60,367 bases of DNA from Bacteroidetes bacterium GWF2_35_48 (GCA_001769125.1 MEOG01000010.1:1-60367), one strand, 5' to 3'; shown: positions 18,510 through 28,600, numbered from the stretch's first letter. Notes: generated by a model from the sequence alone, not told the origin. Numbers and translations: made by a program.

Positions 18510-19157
18510 ATGGCAGAAAAAATATTTGTAAGCGCAATTGATACAGGTGTTGGTAAAACAATTGCAAGCGGATTAATTGCAAAAAAAATATCCGAAAAAG
18601 GGAAAAAAGTCATAACATTTAAACTCGTCCAGACCGGCTGCTCAGGGATTTCGGAAGACATTATAAAACATCGGGAAATAATGGAGATTCCTCTTACAGA
18701 AGATGATCTTTCCGGGCTTACATGTCCCTATGTATTTAAACATCCCTGCTCTCCGCATCTTGCAGCCAAACTTGAAGAACAAACCATACATGAAAATGTA
18801 ATTACAAATGCTATTTCTGAACTTGAAAAAAAATACGATTTTCTAATTATAGAAGGAGTCGGTGGTCTTTTTGTTCCTATCAATGAATCCTTAAATATTA
18901 TTGATTTCATCAAAAAAAATAAATATCCCCTTGCGCTTATCACTACTACAAAATTAGGAAGCATCAATCATACGCTTATGTCTCTGGAATTGCTTATCAG
19001 ATATAATATCCCCCTAAAATATTTAATTCTAAATAAATATTTTTGTCAGGATAAATTAATATCCAAAGACACAGAAACATTATTCAGAGATGAAATTGAA
19101 AGAAAATTTCCTGATACAGAATTTCTTGTATTGGAAAAAATGAAGTTGATATTTTAA
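18510..19157 (+). CDS. bioD: Dethiobiotin synthetase
   Basis: A 215-aa P-loop ligase that forms the ureido ring of dethiobiotin from diaminononanoate, CO2 and ATP. The Walker A-like motif is DTGVGKTIASG at residues 11-21. KLVQTG near 38 and IIEGVGGLFVPI near 112 are family signatures. Last gene of the biotin cluster. A weak hairpin (AAGCCT...AGGCTT, about 19163-19190) follows without a clear T-run. Confidence 0.95.
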   Translation: MAEKIFVSAIDTGVGKTIASGLIAKKISEKGKKVITFKLVQTGCSGISEDIIKHREIMEIPLTEDDLSGLTCPYVFKHPCSPHLAAKLEEQTIHENVITNAISELEKKYDFLIIEGVGGLFVPINESLNIIDFIKKNKYPLALITTTKLGSINHTLMSLELLIRYNIPLKYLILNKYFCQDKLISKDTETLFRDEIERKFPDTEFLVLEKMKLIF

Positions 19158-19420
19158 GGAAAAGCCTAATCTCTTAAAGAAATCAGGCTTATGCTCTATG
19201 AACGATTGGGAAACTGCAAAAAATGTGACAAAAAAAAACAATAGAAGCGTTGGGTGTGTCAGGAATATAATAATATCTACCTTATTGTGCGGTTGGTAAA
19301 AAGACCATGCAAGCCCTGACCGATTTATTTCAAGGAAAGGGCGGGGATTTTTGCTGCATGAGGGGTTTTATAGCTTAATTAAATCCGATTTGAAATACAT
19401 TGTTCTCTGGTATTTTGATT
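19158..19420. other. Gene-free junction between the biotin and sulfur-relay clusters
   Basis: No ORF or RNA gene is recognised. The segment is more GC-rich near 19290-19370, where GCAAGCCCTGACCG and AAGGGCGGGGATTTTTGC could pair. It marks a change of gene set and strand: bioD on plus, dsrE-type genes on minus. Confidence 0.3.
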
Positions 19421-19744
19421 TTAGAAAGTAATTGTCTTATCTGCCCATGTAACCATATTAACACAATCTACCATTGTTGAAATAGGGCAGACTTCTACTG
19501 AATTTTCAAGTTTACGAGATTTTAAACAAGTGCCACATGCCAGTAATTCACCTCCTGCATCCACAAATTTATGGAGTTGTTCGTCCACATTATATTTTTC
19601 ATGTGTCAAGCCCTCACATTCTACAGCTTCGCCCATTAGAAAAACTTTTACTTCATGCCCTTGCTTTATAGCTGTTACAGCAAAACGAAAAGCATTCCAT
19701 GCTTTTTCAAATTCTTTTGTTTCAATGATTATTCCGATTTTCAT
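19421..19744 (-). CDS. DsrE-family sulfur-relay protein, cytoplasmic
   Basis: A 107-aa DsrE/DsrF-like protein. It begins MKIGIIIETKEFEKAWNAFR and has a conserved persulfide-type cysteine pair in LLACGTCLKSR near residues 68-78, plus EVCPIS and VDCVN. DsrE folds carry or transfer sulfane sulfur. It is the last gene of a six-gene minus-strand set led by an ArsR regulator, and is paralogous to the exported DsrE protein at 21398-21818. It lies 29 bases after the DUF302 gene. Confidence 0.85.
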   Translation of the reverse strand: MKIGIIIETKEFEKAWNAFRFAVTAIKQGHEVKVFLMGEAVECEGLTHEKYNVDEQLHKFVDAGGELLACGTCLKSRKLENSVEVCPISTMVDCVNMVTWADKTITF

Positions 19745-19773
19745 ATTGAATATAATTTATCAATTAATAATTA

Positions 19774-20223
19774 TCATTTGTTATTAGAAGAGAGAGAATT
19801 CATTAACAATTTTAGTTCAGAAAAAAGACGGATTGCATCAGTATATAATTCATTGTCTGAAACAACAGCTTTAAGCATTGGCTCCATATTCATAGTTGAA
19901 ATGATTGTTTTTCCATTGTCTTCGTACAAAGTAATTTTACAAGGCATGAAAACTGAAAAATGAGGATTGTCTTTTAACATTAAAGATGCTGTTTTTGCCT
20001 GACAAATTTCATAGATAAATACTTTCCGTTTTATTGGAAATCCTTTAGCTGCAACAATTTCATGATAAACGTATGTTTGAAGCAAAGCAAATTTATGATT
20101 TTCGCATTCTTGTTGCATTTTTGATGAAATTTTCTCTATAGATTGATCACTTGAAATTTTCAAAGTAAACATTTCTATCATTTTCTTTGCTGGCATAAAT
20201 GCAGACATTAGTTTTTGTAACAT
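19774..20223 (-). CDS. DUF302 family protein
   Basis: A 149-aa protein with the DUF302 pattern: a core with FALLQTYVYHEIVAAKGFPIKRKVFIYEIC, a central MPCKITLYEDNGKT, and STMNMEPMLKAVVSD. The family's function is unknown; members often sit near sulfur-relay and redox genes, as here. An N-terminal hydrophobic patch is short and no signal peptide is clear. It starts three bases after the methyltransferase gene. Confidence 0.8.
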   Translation of the reverse strand: MLQKLMSAFMPAKKMIEMFTLKISSDQSIEKISSKMQQECENHKFALLQTYVYHEIVAAKGFPIKRKVFIYEICQAKTASLMLKDNPHFSVFMPCKITLYEDNGKTIISTMNMEPMLKAVVSDNELYTDAIRLFSELKLLMNSLSSNNK

Positions 20224-20226
20224 AAT

Positions 20227-20859
20227 TTAGTTTTTTAGTGCTTTAATAACTATAAAATTTCCTTTCCCACAGCCATAACAAATCATTGGCTTTGTTATTT
20301 CTTCATTTTTAAATGTATCGTTTAATGTGTTGAAATATGTAATACTGCCAAATCCCGATTTTTTAAGAATTTCTGTTAATTCTTCGGCAGAATAAAAAGT
20401 TGCACTTTTGTAAATATTGTTTTTGCTTTTTTGATACTCTTTACATAATTGGCTGTTTTTATCAATAAATCCAATTACAATAGCCCCGCCTGAGTTCAAT
20501 ATTCTTTTTGCTTCGGTGAATGATTTTTCAATGTCATTAAGAAAACATACGGTTGTAACAAATAATACGAAGCCAAAAGAGTTATTATGAAAAGGTAAAT
20601 TTTCAGCATAGGCTTTAACAACACTAATACCTCTGTCTTGTGCAAGTTTTGCCATGTTTTCGGAAGGTTCTACGCCAACAGAAATTTTTAAAGCTTTTGC
20701 AAAACGCCCTGTTCCTGTGCCTATTTCGATACCATTTTTATGAGGGGAAATAGATAGTTTTAATGCTCTTACTTCTGCATGAAAAATATTATCGTTCCTC
20801 TCAAACCAATTGTCATAATCGGTTGCGATGGTATCGAATATTTTTGAATTATTGGTCAT
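20227..20859 (-). CDS. Class I SAM-dependent methyltransferase
   Basis: A 210-aa methyltransferase of the methyltransf_11 type. Motif I is GIEIGTGTGRFAKAL near residues 39-53, motif post-I VGVEPSENMAKLAQDRG, and the FGFVLFVTTVCFLND region follows. Substrate unknown. Near the C-terminus is CYGCGKGNF, a CxxC that could bind a metal or thiol. It lies between the membrane protein and DUF302 genes in the ArsR-led operon. A role in methylating a sulfur or metalloid compound is possible but only a guess; it lacks ArsM-type cysteine motifs. Confidence 0.85.
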   Translation of the reverse strand: MTNNSKIFDTIATDYDNWFERNDNIFHAEVRALKLSISPHKNGIEIGTGTGRFAKALKISVGVEPSENMAKLAQDRGISVVKAYAENLPFHNNSFGFVLFVTTVCFLNDIEKSFTEAKRILNSGGAIVIGFIDKNSQLCKEYQKSKNNIYKSATFYSAEELTEILKKSGFGSITYFNTLNDTFKNEEITKPMICYGCGKGNFIVIKALKN

Positions 20860-21384
20860 TTAGAATGTAAAACCTAAAAAGGCACTTGAAACCAGAACGA
20901 TTATTGCGAAGATAAGGCAGATTTCACATAATTTTTTTCTGCGTGTTCTTAGCTTAAAGAAATTAGATACTAACTGAGGTTCGGGGGTTGCTTCTTTTGA
21001 AAATCCCCAAAATATTTTATTTATCGCAGGATTGATTTTAAAGAAAATAGTAAGCATTATATAAACCATTGCAAAAACAGAGAGAAGTTTTATTATCAAA
21101 GCGATTGTTGCAACAGATGATAATTCTTTAAATGCCCCATGAAATAAATAATGATTGAAGGGTATTGCAATGCCTGTTACAAATAGTACAATTATAAAGG
21201 TAATACAGTAAGGGGCATTTCCTTGTAAAGTATCTTCAACGACTTTATCTAATTCGTAAATGAGTTTTGGGCCATACTGGCTTCTGCTTTTAACTAAATT
21301 TCTATTATAGAATGGGGCTGCTGCACAACCAACAAGAGCAATATTATGTAAAGCCAACAAAAGAGTGTGAATGAGATTTTCCAT
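20860..21384 (-). CDS. Four-helix membrane protein of unknown function
   Basis: A 174-aa integral membrane protein with predicted helices at about 5-25, 57-75, 88-113 and 150-172. It has no recognised motif. A conserved-looking CAAAPFYNRNLVKSR near residue 20 faces one end of helix 1. It abuts the methyltransferase gene by one base and follows the exported DsrE gene by 13 bases, so it is part of the ArsR-DsrE operon. By context it may handle sulfur or redox compounds at the membrane. Confidence 0.7.
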   Translation of the reverse strand: MENLIHTLLLALHNIALVGCAAAPFYNRNLVKSRSQYGPKLIYELDKVVEDTLQGNAPYCITFIIVLFVTGIAIPFNHYLFHGAFKELSSVATIALIIKLLSVFAMVYIMLTIFFKINPAINKIFWGFSKEATPEPQLVSNFFKLRTRRKKLCEICLIFAIIVLVSSAFLGFTF

Positions 21385-21397
21385 AGTAATTTTTAAG

Positions 21398-21818
21398 TTA
21401 AAAGGTTAGTACAATTTTATTTTTTCTTATTAGTTCGTACAAATCACTCATTGAAGAAAATCTGCAAACTTGAGGTTCATTATTTTTTCTGCTTTGTAAA
21501 CAAGTTCCACAACCAAGTACAGTTCCTCCACTCTCTAAAAAAGTATCGGTTTGTTCTTTTAAATCCTTATTTGTTTTTACAAGATTATCTAATTCTACAC
21601 CTTTCCCGAGTAAAAATATTTTTACCGTGTCTCCTTCACTTTTTGAAAAATTTGCAAACCGGATTGCATTCCAGATTGTTTCAACATCGTTTGTGGAAAT
21701 CACAATACCTATGCTCGTCGGCTTTGCTGTATTGGTTACAGTTCCTCCACATTGTGCATGAATGTTGAGAACAAATAAACCTATTAGTATTGTCAGAATT
21801 AAAAATCTTTTTTTCATT
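21398..21818 (-). CDS. Exported DsrE-family protein
   Basis: About 139 aa from the ATG at 21818 (an upstream ATG at 21841 would add eight residues before the signal peptide). The signal peptide ends near NIHAQC. The mature part is DsrE-like: GIVISTNDVETIWNAIRFAN and a GCGTCLQSRK motif with a likely persulfide-carrying cysteine, then PQVCRFSSMSDLYELI. The mature N-terminus has a free Cys (QCGGT). It is the periplasmic counterpart of the cytoplasmic paralogue at 19421, an unusual two-compartment pair. Confidence 0.85.
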
Positions 21819-21841
21819 GCTTTAAATTTTTGTGTTAACAT

Positions 21842-22177
21842 TTAATTAATTAATTTCTGTTGTTTTTTAATATTATCAATCAATACTTCACGCATTATCT
21901 GACAGGCTGTGGCAACTTTTATTGTAGATAGTTTATAATAGGCATTTAATCCTTCTTTTCGTTGGATTAATATTCCCTTTGATACTAAAACTGTCAAATG
22001 CTGTGATAAATTTGATTTTAAAACCCCTGTTGCTTCTTGCAATTCACCAAATGACATTTCTTTGTTACTTAAAATATCAATGATTTCAATTCTTATTGGA
22101 TTTGCCAAAGCCTTGCAAATATTAGAATGTAGAGTGTAAAGGGTTTTGTCTTTCACTTTATTTGCTTGTTTACTCAT
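21842..22177 (-). CDS. ArsR/SmtB-family regulator, possible thiol or persulfide sensor
   Basis: A 111-aa winged-helix repressor-type protein with HTH at about residues 41-62 (SFGELQEATGVLKSNLSQHLTVL). It lacks the CxC metal site of SmtB/ArsR proteins and has only two cysteines, Cys21 in the N-terminal helix and Cys92 in the C-terminal helix. Sulfide-responsive members (SqrR/BigR) also use two distant cysteines, so persulfide sensing is a reasonable hypothesis in this DsrE context. First gene of the operon; the promoter at 22213-22242 lies just upstream. Confidence 0.85.
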   Translation of the reverse strand: MSKQANKVKDKTLYTLHSNICKALANPIRIEIIDILSNKEMSFGELQEATGVLKSNLSQHLTVLVSKGILIQRKEGLNAYYKLSTIKVATACQIMREVLIDNIKKQQKLIN

Positions 22178-22182
22178 TTATT

Positions 22183-22242
22183 AGTTTATATGTTTATATG
22201 TTTATTAGTTTACAAAACTATAAACAATATTGTAATAACCAA
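22183..22242 (-). promoter_or_regulatory. Promoter and candidate operator of the ArsR-DsrE operon
   Basis: On the minus strand TTG (22240-22242), 19 bases, then TAGTTTTG (22213-22220) fit the Bacteroidota promoter exactly. Between the -7 box and the ATG, the direct repeat AAACATATAAACATATAAAC (10-base period, about 22183-22207) is a likely autoregulatory site for the ArsR protein. Confidence 0.55.
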
Positions 22243-22263
22243 AATATTTTTCAGGAATTTTTA

Positions 22264-22812
22264 TTATTGACCAAGCTTTATGATCCCTCCGTCATTGTCT
22301 GTACCTTCTGTTTTTTGTGTTTTCGTTGGCTTATACGAATTTATTGTATAGGTTAAGCCAATCCAGAATATACGTGTTTCGTTTTTACTGTTGTTCTCTA
22401 ATTTGTAAATACTATTTTCAGACTGAATAATCCATTTTTTTGTATTAAAAATATCTGAAACGGTAAAACTGACAGCAATTTTATTGTCTAAAAAACTTCG
22501 TTTTACTCCTACATCTACAAAATAAATTTCGTTAATTTTGAACTGTGGCAATACGTTTGGCGAGGTATAATTCAATAATATTTGAAGTTCGGTTTTTGTA
22601 TCAGGTTTGAAAAGTGTTTTTAAATTTCCTGTCCAGGAAATTGAGTTTGTTGCTAAATCAATTTCGTTATATGTTCCTGTGGAATTAGTATAAAACAAGT
22701 TAAAATTCGGATTGAAAGAAAGCCATTTTGGTAGCTTTATTGTTGCGTCTATTTCTGCACCGTATTTATACTGCCTGTTACCGTTAATGTATGTTATAAG
22801 CTGGCTGTATTA
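22264..22812 (-). pseudogene. 3' remnant of a TonB-dependent outer-membrane receptor
   Basis: The open frame runs back only to an in-frame TAA at 22810-22812. It encodes about 180 residues of a receptor barrel C-terminus: NRQYKYGAEIDATIKLPKW, NFNLFYTNSTGTYNEI, LPQFKINEIYFVDVGVKRSF, then IFWIGLTYTINSYKPTK. The annotatable ATG (22698) would start in the middle of barrel strands. Plug and N-terminal domains are missing, and the sequence upstream (22813-23041) has no receptor similarity. It is therefore a truncated gene. Confidence 0.75.
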
Positions 22813-23041
22813 CTTATCACCACTTGTTTTCAGACAAATTTAATATTATTATTTTTATTATACAAGTTTTAAAAAGGGAGGAGAAAAAAAAGAAAAAGAC
22901 TTTGGATAAAAGGCAAACTCTTTGGCAGGTTTTGGTTGTGTGATTGATTGTGCGACCTGACAATGTGTTTGACTGTGTGAGGGAATTCCTTTCTTTCAAA
23001 ATTAATTAACTATTCCTGTATTATAATAAATACTTATAACA

Positions 23042-23443
23042 TCAGGAATATTCATATAATGGTACATATTGAAGCCATCTATTTATATAAAATAGACGTT
23101 TTTCAATTTCATTTGGATATAACGATTTTAAAGTTTTTTTTAATAAATCGCTGTTATTGTACAATTCAGTGGTCAGGAACCAAATAACTTTTTTGTTATT
23201 TTCACTGGTTGTTTTATCTGTAAAGTCCGAATAAATAGTGAAGTTAAAAACATACTCTATAATTTTTGAATATAAATTTTCTTTCGAGCGGAAATAATAG
23301 TGAACTGCGGCTTTATTGACATTAGCACTAATAGCTATCTCTTGAATTGTTGTTCCATGGAAGCCATAAAATAAAAAAACATCATAGGCAGCTTGAAGAA
23401 TTTTATCATAGGTGTTAGCCCTATTTTTAATATTCTTTCTCAT
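23042..23443 (-). CDS. TetR-family regulator, short C-terminus
   Basis: 133 aa. The N-terminal TetR HTH is intact (residues about 10-57: ILQAAYDVFLFYGFHGTTIQEIA then VNKAAVHYYFRSKENLY). The ligand-binding part is much shorter than the usual 190-210 aa protein and ends abruptly at QYVPLYEYS. It borders the truncated TonB remnant, so the 3' end may have been lost in the same event. TetR proteins often control neighbouring RND efflux operons like the one at 25676-31597, but the location at the far end makes this uncertain. Confidence 0.75.
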   Translation of the reverse strand: MRKNIKNRANTYDKILQAAYDVFLFYGFHGTTIQEIAISANVNKAAVHYYFRSKENLYSKIIEYVFNFTIYSDFTDKTTSENNKKVIWFLTTELYNNSDLLKKTLKSLYPNEIEKRLFYINRWLQYVPLYEYS

Positions 23444-23552
23444 TTCATAAAATTCTATTTCAGTAGTAAACTGTGTTTTTAACTTTACAGATAATATAAG
23501 CTCAAAATAAAAGTATTAATTGTTAACGGTTTTAACCTATTAACACAAAAAC

Positions 23553-24179
23553 TTAACGATAAACAGCAATACCAAATCCTAATTCAATAATCTCATCTAA
23601 GGGAATTGAAGAATTTTTGAATTTACTTGCAATATACAAGCCTCTACTACCAATGCGAAAATAAAAAGCAGTTCCTGATGCGGGAGTTTTATTACTCAAT
23701 AATTTTGTTTTTATTTCACCACCAACAAACACACCTGCATTTCTTCCTGGCGACCACCAATAATAATCATTTGGATAATGTGATGGCAATTTTATCCAGT
23801 ATTCCTCACCGAATGTGTGGTGGATAAACCATCCGATATTCAAAGGTAAAAGGTTTATATTTTTATTAATCTTTATTCGTAATAATTTTGTTGTGAATTG
23901 CAAACTGACCGAGTGTAAGTCGTCACTAGAGATTTTTTTCGGTATATAACTATAAAAATAAGACACGTCCAGTTTTTGTCTAAAAAATGTATAACCTACA
24001 CCAAGTGATAAAAATCCTATACCACCGGCAAATTGCAATTTTACATAATCAGGTAAAAAAAAAGTGTATTTTGAAGTATCTTTATTTTGTTCATTTTGAC
24101 TGAATATTTCTGTTCTGCCAAAAACTAAAAGAAAAAGGAATATCAATAATATTTTAAAATTCAACTTTCTCAACTTCAA
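23553..24179 (-). CDS. Putative outer-membrane beta-barrel protein
   Basis: A 208-aa exported protein of unknown family. Signal peptide residues 1-28 (ends near EIFSQ). The mature part has alternating aromatic strands (LQFAGGIGFLSLGVGYTFF, LDVSYFYSYIP, AFYFRIGSRGLYIASKF) and ends FGIAVYR, suggesting a small barrel. It overlaps the metallophosphoesterase gene by 26 bases, so the two are cotranscribed. Confidence 0.65.
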   Translation of the reverse strand: MKLRKLNFKILLIFLFLLVFGRTEIFSQNEQNKDTSKYTFFLPDYVKLQFAGGIGFLSLGVGYTFFRQKLDVSYFYSYIPKKISSDDLHSVSLQFTTKLLRIKINKNINLLPLNIGWFIHHTFGEEYWIKLPSHYPNDYYWWSPGRNAGVFVGGEIKTKLLSNKTPASGTAFYFRIGSRGLYIASKFKNSSIPLDEIIELGFGIAVYR

Positions 24180-24960
24180 ATTGATTATTTACGATTTTGA
24201 TTACGTTGAATTTATAGTTCTCTACACCATAAACATTAACATGAAAAATACTATCATTATAAGACCGATATATTGCATGACCATGCAAATGACCGTGAAT
24301 GCAAAATATTACATTGTTGTAACTTGCTAATGTGTTCGTGAATGATTCTTCCAATGAAGCATCAAAATCTGGATCCATTGAGGGAACGTGAAAAATTACA
24401 ACAGCTTTGGTAAAACTTTCTTTTGGTTTAAGTTGTTCCCCTAACCAATTAATATCGGGAACTGTCCCATTAAATTCAAATTCACGGCTATTTGTATTTA
24501 TATAAATAAACTTAGTCCCAGCATAAATAAAACTAAAATTGAATGCCCCATACATCTCTTGATAGGCTTGTGAGCCATTTCCCACTAAATCATGATTGCC
24601 AACAACAACAAAATAAGGCGCTTTTAATTTTAACAAAATAGTATTAGCCCACAGGTATTGTTTCGGTAAACCAAAATCTGCTAAATCACCCACATGAATT
24701 ACAAAATCAATTGAGGTATTTTGATTTACTTTGCTAACAAATTTTTCTGTTTCATCGAAAAAATTATGAGTATCACCAGTAAACGCTATTGTAATGGTAT
24801 CGTCATTTTCTAAAGCGTGTAGTTTTTCAATATTTCTCTGATTAACATTTCTGTTTTCGTCACTAAAATCAATAACATAAGGGGAGAATTCCATTTTTTC
24901 TTTACAAGAAAAAAACGCAAAAAGTGATACAAAAAATAATATTTTAATAAAAAAATTCAT
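24154..24960 (-). CDS. Calcineurin-like metallophosphoesterase, lipoprotein
   Basis: 268 aa. Signal peptide with lipobox FFSC (Cys19). All metallophosphoesterase motifs are visible: FTGDTHNF near residue 60, VGDLADFG near 90, VVGNHDLVG near 117 (GNHD), HVPS near 191 and HGHLHGH near 219. It is a periplasmic or surface phosphoesterase; substrate unknown. Upstream of the barrel gene, with which it overlaps. Confidence 0.88.
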   Translation of the reverse strand: MNFFIKILFFVSLFAFFSCKEKMEFSPYVIDFSDENRNVNQRNIEKLHALENDDTITIAFTGDTHNFFDETEKFVSKVNQNTSIDFVIHVGDLADFGLPKQYLWANTILLKLKAPYFVVVGNHDLVGNGSQAYQEMYGAFNFSFIYAGTKFIYINTNSREFEFNGTVPDINWLGEQLKPKESFTKAVVIFHVPSMDPDFDASLEESFTNTLASYNNVIFCIHGHLHGHAIYRSYNDSIFHVNVYGVENYKFNVIKIVNNQFEVEKVEF

Positions 24961-24995
24961 TGAAATTGTATTTTTTATTTCATTAATTTACCAAA

Positions 24996-25199
24996 TTAAA
25001 AAATCAAAAAATATATCTGTTCCCCCTCCTTTTCAAAACTGCCAATTTTTCCTTCACGGGTTAGCCAACCTAGAGCTAAGTTAGTCTTAGCATCATTTAA
25101 TTTAAGTTCTTTTTTTAATGTTTTTAACGAGCACTCGCCTTTTAAATTAATGTGTTGCCAAATTAATCCGGCATTAATACCAATTTCATCTTTCATCAT
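24996..25199 (-). CDS. Small winged-helix protein (DUF2582-like)
   Basis: A 67-aa protein: MMKDEIGINAGLIWQHINLK, then SLKTLKKELKLNDAKTNLALGWLTREGKI. It matches the short winged-helix domain of the DUF2582 family, thought to bind DNA. Function unknown. It lies between DUF2141 and metallophosphoesterase genes on the same strand. Confidence 0.8.
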   Translation of the reverse strand: MMKDEIGINAGLIWQHINLKGECSLKTLKKELKLNDAKTNLALGWLTREGKIGSFEKEGEQIYFLIF

Positions 25200-25227
25200 A
25201 GCATTTCAATTTTAAGTTTATTTTAAA

Positions 25228-25674
25228 TTACATATATATTACTTTAATTTTCATTTTTATGTCTTTGTTCAAATGAAAGCTTGCCTTTGAAAAATTTGGT
25301 CTGTTTGTGAAGCCTATCGTTTGAAAATTTGAAAAGCCAATACCCTCTGTTGGTAGAATTAATCCTTTATCAACTTTACCATTTTTGTTTTCATCATGTA
25401 AGATGTTGACGGCATATTTCCCTTTGGGAAGATTTTTAAAAGAAACCTCAGAGGAACCGTTTATAATTTCTCCTTTCAGTATTTTGAAGTATTTTTTATA
25501 GTCCTCATCAGGGATAGAGCCGTCTTTGTTATATAAAGCATATTGAATAACACCTTTTGAATTTCGCAAATCCTTTACTTCTATTGTTAAAGTGTAAGTT
25601 TCTTCTTTATTTGTAAAAGAATAAAGTATTAAAGCTATTGTAATTACGATTACAGTTTTAAGTAATTTTTTCAT
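25228..25674 (-). CDS. DUF2141 family exported protein
   Basis: 148 aa. Signal peptide 1-22 (ILYSFTNKE). The mature domain shows the DUF2141 pattern: LTIEVKDLRNSKGVIQYALYN, FKNLPKGKYAVNILHDENKNGKVD and EGIGFSN. The DENKNGKVD loop looks calcium-binding. Function unknown. The gene lies one base after the RND permease gene and so belongs to the efflux operon. Confidence 0.85.
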   Translation of the reverse strand: MKKLLKTVIVITIALILYSFTNKEETYTLTIEVKDLRNSKGVIQYALYNKDGSIPDEDYKKYFKILKGEIINGSSEVSFKNLPKGKYAVNILHDENKNGKVDKGLILPTEGIGFSNFQTIGFTNRPNFSKASFHLNKDIKMKIKVIYM

Positions 25675-25675
25675 C

Positions 25676-28600
25676 TCAATTCTTTTTCTTGTTTTTTATT
25701 TTTTCCTTTAATGTATCTACCATATAATAAACCATCGGGACTAAAAAGACAGTTAAAATTAGAGATGAAAGAAGTCCGCCAATAATAACCCATGCTAAGC
25801 CATTTTTCCATTCACTGGCTGTGCCCTTTGCAAGAGCAATAGGCAACATACCAATAGCCATAGAAAGTGTGGTCATTAAAATTGGTCGCATACGTCCTTT
25901 ACCTGCAATAATTAAGGCTTCTTTAAAATGTTTTCCTTGTGCTTTTAGTTGATTAGTAAAATCTACAATCAGTATGGCATTTTTTGTTACCAAGCCCATG
26001 AGCATAATCAGACCAAGTTGAGCAAATAAAGTCAAATGATTTAATGATAAATTTAATGCTAAAAATGCACCTATTGCTGCTACAGGTATTGAGAATAAGG
26101 CTACAAACGGATAAATATAATTATCATAAAGAGCAATCATTATCAAATAAATGAGGATAAATGAAATAAGAAGAACCGAACCCAAAGCTCCGAAGCTTTC
26201 ATTTTGGGATTTTATATCACCACCCCATGTAAGTTTTACTCCTTCGGGCAATGGTTTTAAGTTGAGATAACTTATTACATCACCAGCTAATGTACCAGAT
26301 GGTCTTCCAAATGATTCTGACGTTAAGGTTACGGAAGTTTGCCTGTCTAATCTTTCCAGTAAAGAGGGTGAATTATCTTGCATTACTTCTGCAAACTGAG
26401 ATATTTCAACAGGCATATTCATTGGATTTACGATTGTAAGGTGTTGTACATCTTCAAAATTTTTCCTGCTAAATTCATCTAAATAAATACGCACCGGATA
26501 TTCTGTTCCTTTTTCTGTCAAACTTGCATCAACATTTCCTGTAAAAGCAGTTCTCAAATTCAATCCGACATAGGCTGTATTTAACCCCAAACGTTGCATC
26601 TTATCTTTATCAGGAATTACTTTATATTCAGGGCTACCTTCTTTAACGGATAATTGCACATTGTCTGCACCGGGAATGTTTTCTACAACTGATTTTAGTT
26701 CGTTTCCCGTTTTCATTACTAAATCCAAATTGTTTCCACTTAATGTTATTTTAATGGGTGCTGCTTTTGGAAGCAAACCCATAACAGCCATTGAATAATT
26801 AATACCCGGAAATTGTTTTTTCAGTTCTTCACGAAGCAATTTCATGTATGGCTCTGTAGCTATATTTCTGTTTTCTGATGGCTTTAACTGTATTGTAAAT
26901 TCAGACAAATTAGCCGAGCCTACTCCTAAACTTCCAATACCTGTACTTGGCCCTGCAATGTTACTGAAAAGGCTTGCGACTTCGGGTTGTTGAATTATGA
27001 AATTTTCTATTTTCTGAGATATAATATTATTCTGCTGAACAGTTGCTGTTTTATCAAACTCTAAATTTAACCGGAACTTTCCCTGATCGCCTGTTGACAT
27101 CATTTCCTTGCCTATAATTCCCTGTTTCATTATCATAACAGTCATCACTAATAAGAAAACTACAATACCCGAAAAAATAAGTTTATGACCAAGCACCCAA
27201 CTTAATTGTTTACCATACCACTGAATAAATTTTTCAAGTTGATGTTCAAACCAAAGCAGAAAACGGTTTAAAAAGTTTGTAGGTCGTAAATCATCCTTTT
27301 TCCCAATTCTGGAAGCTAACCATGGTGTTAATGTAAACCCTACTAATAAACTGGTAAGAGTGGCTGTTATTACAACAATTGAGAATTGTTTAAGCATATC
27401 GGCAACAAATACCTGCAAAAATAAAATAGGTAAGAAAACAACTACATCAACCAAAGTAATAGACAATGCTGAAAATCCAATTTCCATACGACCATCCATT
27501 GCTGCGGTTCGTTTGTCTTTGCCCATGTCTAAATGCCTTTGTATGTTTTCCAGAACAACCGTAGCATCATCAACCAGAATCCCGATAATTAATGACATGG
27601 CAAGTAAGGTCATAAGATTTAATGTAAAGCCCATTAGCCACATCACAGCAAAAGCCGTTATTAAAGATGTTGGGATTGCAATTATTACAATTAAAGAGTT
27701 TCTATAACTTCTCAAAAACAACAGCATTACTAACGAAACTAAAACTACAGCTATAATTAAATCATCCACAACAGAATTTACAGCTGCAATTGTTTTGTCT
27801 GTTGAATCATCTGCAATGATAAATTTTACACCTGATTTTTCATTTTGCTGTTCTATGCTTTCAAGTTTTTCATGAACTAATTTTGAAACCTCTACCGCAT
27901 TTGCATCGCCCTGTTTTTTTAATAAAAGTCCCATTCCATTTACGCCATTAAAACGACTGACAGACGTTATTTCTTTAACGCCATCGATAACCATTGCAAC
28001 ATCTTTTACATAAACAGGACTGCCCTGCACAGGCATTGCCACCTGTACATTCATAATATCATTTATAGTTGCAAATTTCCCGATTAAACGAACTGAATTA
28101 TTCTCTTTGCTGGTTTGAACTTTACCCGCAGGTAAATCTAAACCTGAACGATTTATTGCTTCGACAACCTGATATAATGAAATTTTATAGAGTTTTAATT
28201 TATCCTGATTTACTTTTACTTGTATTTCTCTTTCTTCTCCCCCTAAAATGGTAATTTCAGCTACTCCTTTTAACTGCTGAATTTGCGGAAGATAATCATC
28301 TTTCATTTTTTGATAGAAAGCAGTCGCAGTAAGATTACTAGTAGCACTTATTGAAATTATTGGTAAATCGTTTGGCGAAATTTTACTCATAACAGGACTT
28401 AAAATATCCGTTGGCAAATCTTTTCTGATGTTATCAATAAAACGCTGGGCGTCTTGCATTGCATTGTCAATATTTGTCCCATATTTTAGATTGGCAATTA
28501 TAACAGATGCGTTAGGCATTGACTTTGTTTCCAAATAATCCACACCTTCAAGATTTGATAAAGCATCTTCAATTTTTCGTGAAACAGATGTTTCTACTTC

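Noticed and set aside
20227-20859. Arsenite methyltransferase ArsM
   Set aside because: It lacks the conserved ArsM cysteines; only generic class I methyltransferase motifs are seen.
22817-22999. 60-aa minus-strand frame
   Set aside because: Low-complexity Phe/Ser product, no homology that I recognise, overlapping the receptor break; treated as non-coding.
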